Origin: an uncultured Bacteroidota bacterium
Lineage (GTDB): Bacteria; Bacteroidota; Bacteroidia; Bacteroidales; VadinHA17
DNA: 10,677 nucleotides
Reading direction: 5' to 3'
Assembly (NCBI GenBank): GCA_903865465.1
Contig: CAIPJU010000764.1
Coordinates: 1-10,677, forward strand
Part shown: positions 7,338 to 10,677 of the stretch, piece by piece
Layout of the letters: each line of letters opens with the position of its first letter
Position numbering within the stretch: the first letter of the stretch is position 1
Notes under the pieces: generated by a model
What the model saw: the letters and a program-made list of their open reading frames with translations, nothing else
The model's database searches: none
Told to the model about the DNA's origin: nothing
Program-made: the position numbers and the translations under genes

Positions 7338-10300
7338 CTAAAACTGCAAAAGCTCCCTTCCGTATTTTCGTACTATGGGTAATTTAAGCGTTTCAAGAAA
7401 TCTGATAAGACGCTTTAGCAGGTTATAATACAATGCTACAAACAGGAAAGCGTTCATCATCCAAATGAAAAACAGATTAAAGAGAAGCGTGTTTATTTTT
7501 AAACTTGCCACCTGTTTATAAGGCGCAAAGAAATGAGCTCTGCCGATTTTAGATCCGGGCTTCATGAAAACAGGGTCGGCTTTCTGTATAAACCTGTTTC
7601 CATTATCATATATCTTGGTTGCATTAAGACTATTGAGCACATAGTTAGCAAGATTATTGTTATAGTACTCATCCTTTAGCTTAATGAATTCATCCTGACC
7701 TATTCTGGAAGAAATCTGCCGGATTAATGAATCGCGCTGATCCTGATAACTTCGGCTTTTTAACCTGAAATAAACTTTCAGGCTGTCGATATAGAGCCTT
7801 GCCCCTGTTGCCACCGAGTCATGGAAATCATTGTAATTCATCCTGTTCATCCATTTCCCGGGTTTAATTCCTGAAACAGAAGAGAGATCTTTAAAATGAT
7901 AATTCAGCTTCCTGAGTCCCTCCTCAGCCGATTGTTTGTAAGCCTGATCCTTCTTCGCTGCAACACACTCATTAACAGTAGTTTTTAGTGCAGGAATCAG
8001 GAATAGTGAGTTCCAGTCATTCTGGCTTTTGCCCATTTCGAGATCGAAGAAAGGCTTTTCGTATTTATTGCTCTTGAACTGCTCAACACACATAGCCTCA
8101 TAAGCCCAACGGGTAACCATAATGTCACCCACCACAGGCACATAGACCTTATGGCTCATCGACTTATGAAGATCATCAAACCGAATCATGGCACCCCCTA
8201 GCAAAAGCTGGGGAACCAGAATCAGTGGTATCAGAATATATATACTGACTGCAGTTCTCATTCCGGCTGAAATATTCAAACCGAGCATATTTCCAAAACA
8301 GGCCGTTGAGAACAAAATGACCCAGTTCTGTATCACCATACCCCGAACTCCGAGTATGAGATTTGCGACCAGAATAAATGACAAGGTCTGGATGGCAGAG
8401 AGGGAGAAGAGAAAATTTATCTTTGAAATCAGGTAACTAAGACGGCTCAGGTTCAGGAACTTTTCCCTCTCGAGGATCTTTCGGTCCCTGAAAATCTCCT
8501 CTGCGCTTACAGTAAGCCCCATGAAGAGCGCAACAATTATTGCCATGAACATAAAAACAGGGTAGTTTTTATTTTCGGCGAAACTATAGACTCCGTTAGA
8601 ACTGTATTTTGAAATATAACCAAGAATGACAGCAAGAAGAGGTGCTTCAAGCAGGTTGATGTTCATATACTGATGATCGGCAAATTTTCTGGTTAGGTTC
8701 CTCTTAATAAAGGTTTTAACCTGCTCCTTTTTTTCCGGAACCCTGAAGTTACTCGGAGGAATTTCACTTTTTTCCGGCTCTCCCGAGATAAGCGGCATCA
8801 TTTTCTTTCTGTACTTCTCGTACCACTCCTTAGGGCTCACCTGCCTCTCCTTCCCCGGAAATCCTGAATTGTCAATTACCTTAACTTCAACAATATGAAG
8901 AATTATATCAGTTTCTACATTCCCGCAGTTGGGACATTCACTTTCGGCGGCATTGGCCTGCGATGTTTCGGTCTTGAAATAAACCAGGGCTTCAACAGGG
9001 TCGCCGTCGTAAATCATATAGCCGCCCTTGTCGAGTATCCAGAGTTTGTCGAACATTTTAATAATATCCGAGGATGGCTGATGGATAATGGCAAAGACCA
9101 GTTTACCGCTGAGTGCCTGGTTTCGCATCAGGCTCATGACCTTCTCGGAATCGAACGACGAGAGGCCAGAGGTTGGTTCGTCAATGAAGAGAACAACCGG
9201 TTCGCGCATCAGCTCGAGACCAATATTCAGCCTTTTCCTTTGCCCGCCGCTTACCTTCTTATTCATCAGGTCGCCGACCTGGAGGTCCTTAATCTCGTAG
9301 AGGTCAAGATCGCGCAGGACTTTGTCGACAGTTTCAATAAGCTGAGCATCATTGTAATCGCCAAAACAGAGCCGGGCATTGAAGTAAAGGTTCTGAAATA
9401 CAGTAAGTTCTTCAATAAGCATGTCATCCTGAGGAACATAGCCTATGAGCCCAGAAAGAGCCTCAGAATCTGAATTGATATCGTAACCGTTAATATAAAG
9501 GTTTCCCGCACTTGGTTTTATCTTGCCATGAAGAAGGTTCAGAAGTGTGGTTTTGCCAACACCGCTGCCGCCCATAATTCCTATCAGGTTACCCGACTCA
9601 ACCCTGAAATTCATTTTCTGAAGTCCGTTATCGGAATTCTTGAACATGAACTCAACATCGTGACCTTCAAAAACAATTTTCTCCGGGAACTTCCTTGATA
9701 CAAACTTCTTATAGATCTTGGAATAATAGATGGGGTCGATGCCCTGCCCCTTTATGTTTACCCCCCTGTCGAGAATGTAAGGCCGGCATGCAATAATATC
9801 ACGCCCCTTAAAATATAGTACCTGGGGTCCGTCGTAAGTAAATAGTATTGTCCCTGTACTCTCAATATGCATTACAACCAAATGGCCCTTGAAACCCTTA
9901 ATCCTGATATGCCTCCACTGATCGTAGTTTTTATAAATATCATCCCCATAAAATTTGGGGTCATCACTCTCAATTATCAGGATACAATCGGGTGAGACAT
10001 TATCATATGAACGACCTATCATGAAGGCAGTTGCATTGTCGTACTCCTTCTTCGAGATATTGAATGTCCTTGATACAATATTGATTATTGTCTTCTCCTG
10101 TTCGGAAATCATTCCATCTTCGAAGGCAAACTCAATGAGCTGCAGAAACACAATCATTCTCTCTTCGAGGAAAAGCCCCTTCTTTATCTGCCTGCAGATA
10201 TTGGTTATCTGAAAAGATATCAGGGAATCTTCGTCAGACAGTTCTGCCCTGTCGACGCTTTTCAGTTCATTTGAATAAAACTCAAGATTGTTTTCGAAGA

Positions 10301-10451
10301 GTGAATAATATTCCTCTTCCAGTTCCCTGTTAAGATACCTCCTGAGATAACTCCTAAGTATCTTTTTACCCCGGGATGAAATACCCGAAGGGTTAATTGT
10401 TGAAACTATAGCAAAAATATGAATTAATGCAAGAAGAACGGATTCCCTCAT
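7338..10451 (-). CDS. Composite ABCG-type transporter: TerB-like domain, ATPase and membrane domain in one chain
   Basis: This is a predicted inner-membrane ABC half-transporter, acting as a dimer if it follows ABCG proteins; its substrate is unknown. In 1037 residues: a helical N-terminal region with a TerB/DjlA-like acidic segment FAFEDGMISEQEKTI (108-122); a beta-rich segment (about 150-245) of uncertain, possibly FHA-like, fold; then the ATPase with Walker A GGSGVGKTT (294-302, Lys300), Q-loop Gln341, signature VSGGQ (400-404), Walker B Asp424/Glu425 and switch His457. The NBD-before-TMD order and the IDEPTSGL phrase fit the ABCG (white) family. A linker has CPNC (506-509). Membrane helices lie near 598-614, 631-650, 670-700, 707-727, 733-755 and 986-1010, with a loop of about 225 residues (760-985) before the last. 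All catalytic residues are present. The ATG lies 12 bases past a strong terminator, and no promoter is evident. Confidence 0.9.
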   Translation of the reverse strand: MRESVLLALIHIFAIVSTINPSGISSRGKKILRSYLRRYLNRELEEEYYSLFENNLEFYSNELKSVDRAELSDEDSLISFQITNICRQIKKGLFLEERMIVFLQLIEFAFEDGMISEQEKTIINIVSRTFNISKKEYDNATAFMIGRSYDNVSPDCILIIESDDPKFYGDDIYKNYDQWRHIRIKGFKGHLVVMHIESTGTILFTYDGPQVLYFKGRDIIACRPYILDRGVNIKGQGIDPIYYSKIYKKFVSRKFPEKIVFEGHDVEFMFKNSDNGLQKMNFRVESGNLIGIMGGSGVGKTTLLNLLHGKIKPSAGNLYINGYDINSDSEALSGLIGYVPQDDMLIEELTVFQNLYFNARLCFGDYNDAQLIETVDKVLRDLDLYEIKDLQVGDLMNKKVSGGQRKRLNIGLELMREPVVLFIDEPTSGLSSFDSEKVMSLMRNQALSGKLVFAIIHQPSSDIIKMFDKLWILDKGGYMIYDGDPVEALVYFKTETSQANAAESECPNCGNVETDIILHIVEVKVIDNSGFPGKERQVSPKEWYEKYRKKMMPLISGEPEKSEIPPSNFRVPEKKEQVKTFIKRNLTRKFADHQYMNINLLEAPLLAVILGYISKYSSNGVYSFAENKNYPVFMFMAIIVALFMGLTVSAEEIFRDRKILEREKFLNLSRLSYLISKINFLFSLSAIQTLSFILVANLILGVRGMVIQNWVILFSTACFGNMLGLNISAGMRTAVSIYILIPLILVPQLLLGGAMIRFDDLHKSMSHKVYVPVVGDIMVTRWAYEAMCVEQFKSNKYEKPFFDLEMGKSQNDWNSLFLIPALKTTVNECVAAKKDQAYKQSAEEGLRKLNYHFKDLSSVSGIKPGKWMNRMNYNDFHDSVATGARLYIDSLKVYFRLKSRSYQDQRDSLIRQISSRIGQDEFIKLKDEYYNNNLANYVLNSLNATKIYDNGNRFIQKADPVFMKPGSKIGRAHFFAPYKQVASLKINTLLFNLFFIWMMNAFLFVALYYNLLKRLIRFLETLKLPIVRKYGRELLQF

Positions 10452-10463
10452 ATATTCTCAGGC

Positions 10464-10499
10464 AAAAAAAAAGACCGCAAAGAAAAATGCTTTGCGGTC
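10464..10499 (-). terminator. Rho-independent terminator of the upstream partial gene
   Basis: Read on the minus strand, GACCGCAAAG (10499-10490) pairs perfectly with CTTTGCGGTC (10482-10473) around a 7-base loop, followed at once by nine U residues (10472-10464). A 10-bp GC-rich stem plus U-tract is a textbook intrinsic terminator. It lies 17 bases beyond the stop codon of the partial gene at 10517 and only 12 bases before the start codon of the transporter. The plus strand has no T-run after the stem, so it acts in one direction. Confidence 0.92.
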
Positions 10500-10516
10500 A
10501 GGCATTTATTCAGAAA

Positions 10517-10677
10517 TTATTCAGTGATTTTGCTTCTGATCGGTGTTATAGCCGAAGTAATGTCTTTGATATTTTGTTCTGTAAGGCTGGTACCGATTCC
10601 TTCATATACTTTCTTTACAGGATCGAGTAATTTAACAAAATCACTTACATTCTTGTCATTTTCATAAGGTTGGGCTA
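10517..10677 (-). CDS. C-terminal end of an unrecognised protein, cut off by the window edge
   Basis: An open minus-strand frame enters from the right edge and ends at TAA (10519-10517). The visible 52 residues begin AQPYENDKNVSDFVK and end ITPIRSKITE. They are polar and probably helical, with no membrane segment, no cysteine and no motif I can assign. Good evidence that this is a real gene end is the strong intrinsic terminator 17 bases downstream and the sensible amino-acid make-up. The start codon, length and function cannot be judged from here. Confidence 0.7.
   Translation of the reverse strand, partial: AQPYENDKNVSDFVKLLDPVKKVYEGIGTSLTEQNIKDITSAITPIRSKITE

Noticed and set aside
8895..9473. 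Plus-strand open frame of 192 codons
   Set aside because: It lies antisense to the highly conserved ATPase core of the ABCG-like protein, has no recognisable domain or promoter, and its length follows from the codon use of the true gene.
7338..10451. Reading the TerB-like domain as a tellurite-resistance gene
   Set aside because: The domain is fused to an ABC transporter and no other ter gene is present; the name reflects fold similarity only.
10506..10524. Direct repeat TTATTCAG twice, 11 bases apart, around the stop codon of the right-edge gene
   Set aside because: Only 8 bp and two copies, in AT-rich sequence; no third copy and no link to a promoter or operator that I can see.

Overview
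The window looks like chromosomal DNA of a member of the Bacteroidota, probably of the order Bacteroidales. Four things point there: the gene order purH-mreB-mreC-mreD-PBP2, the protein style (for example NFPYNIS in RsmA and a TerB-like domain fused to an ABCG-type transporter), moderately AT-rich DNA with weak Shine-Dalgarno signals, and a promoter-like sequence of the TTG / TAnnTTTG type. Nothing resembles a phage, insertion sequence, integron, CRISPR array, tRNA or rRNA.

Layout. Positions 1-4997 (minus strand) hold one tightly packed cluster read right to left: purH, mreB, mreC, mreD and the first 359 codons of the elongation-specific transpeptidase PBP2 (mrdA), which runs off the left edge. 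Gaps are 23, 12, -4 (ATGA overlap) and 11 bp, so this is almost certainly one operon joining the last two steps of IMP synthesis to the rod-shape wall machinery. Positions 4998-5231 are a divergent intergenic region with a candidate promoter for each direction. Positions 5232-6479 carry the only plus-strand gene, a MacB/FtsX-like ABC permease with no ATPase partner in view. Its last 9 bases overlap the end of rsmA (6471-7253, minus), the 16S rRNA dimethyladenosine transferase.

Upstream of rsmA, 7338-10451 (minus) encodes a 1037-residue single-chain transporter. It has an N-terminal TerB-like helical domain, a beta-rich linker, an ABCG-type ATPase, a CxxC-containing linker, and a six-helix membrane domain with a very large loop before the last helix. 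Only 12 bases before its start codon lies a strong intrinsic terminator (10464-10499) that ends a further minus-strand gene, of which only the last 52 codons (10517-10677) are in the window and whose product I do not recognise.

How the genes work together: MreB filaments, MreC, MreD and PBP2 form the elongasome that directs side-wall peptidoglycan synthesis; PurH supplies IMP; RsmA matures the small ribosomal subunit. The two transporter proteins have no assignable substrate. Most of the window is ordinary core genome. The least ordinary parts are the composite ABCG-like transporter (TerB-like domain, CxxC motif, giant exoplasmic loop), its promoter-poor junction with the upstream terminator, and the solitary MacB-like permease.
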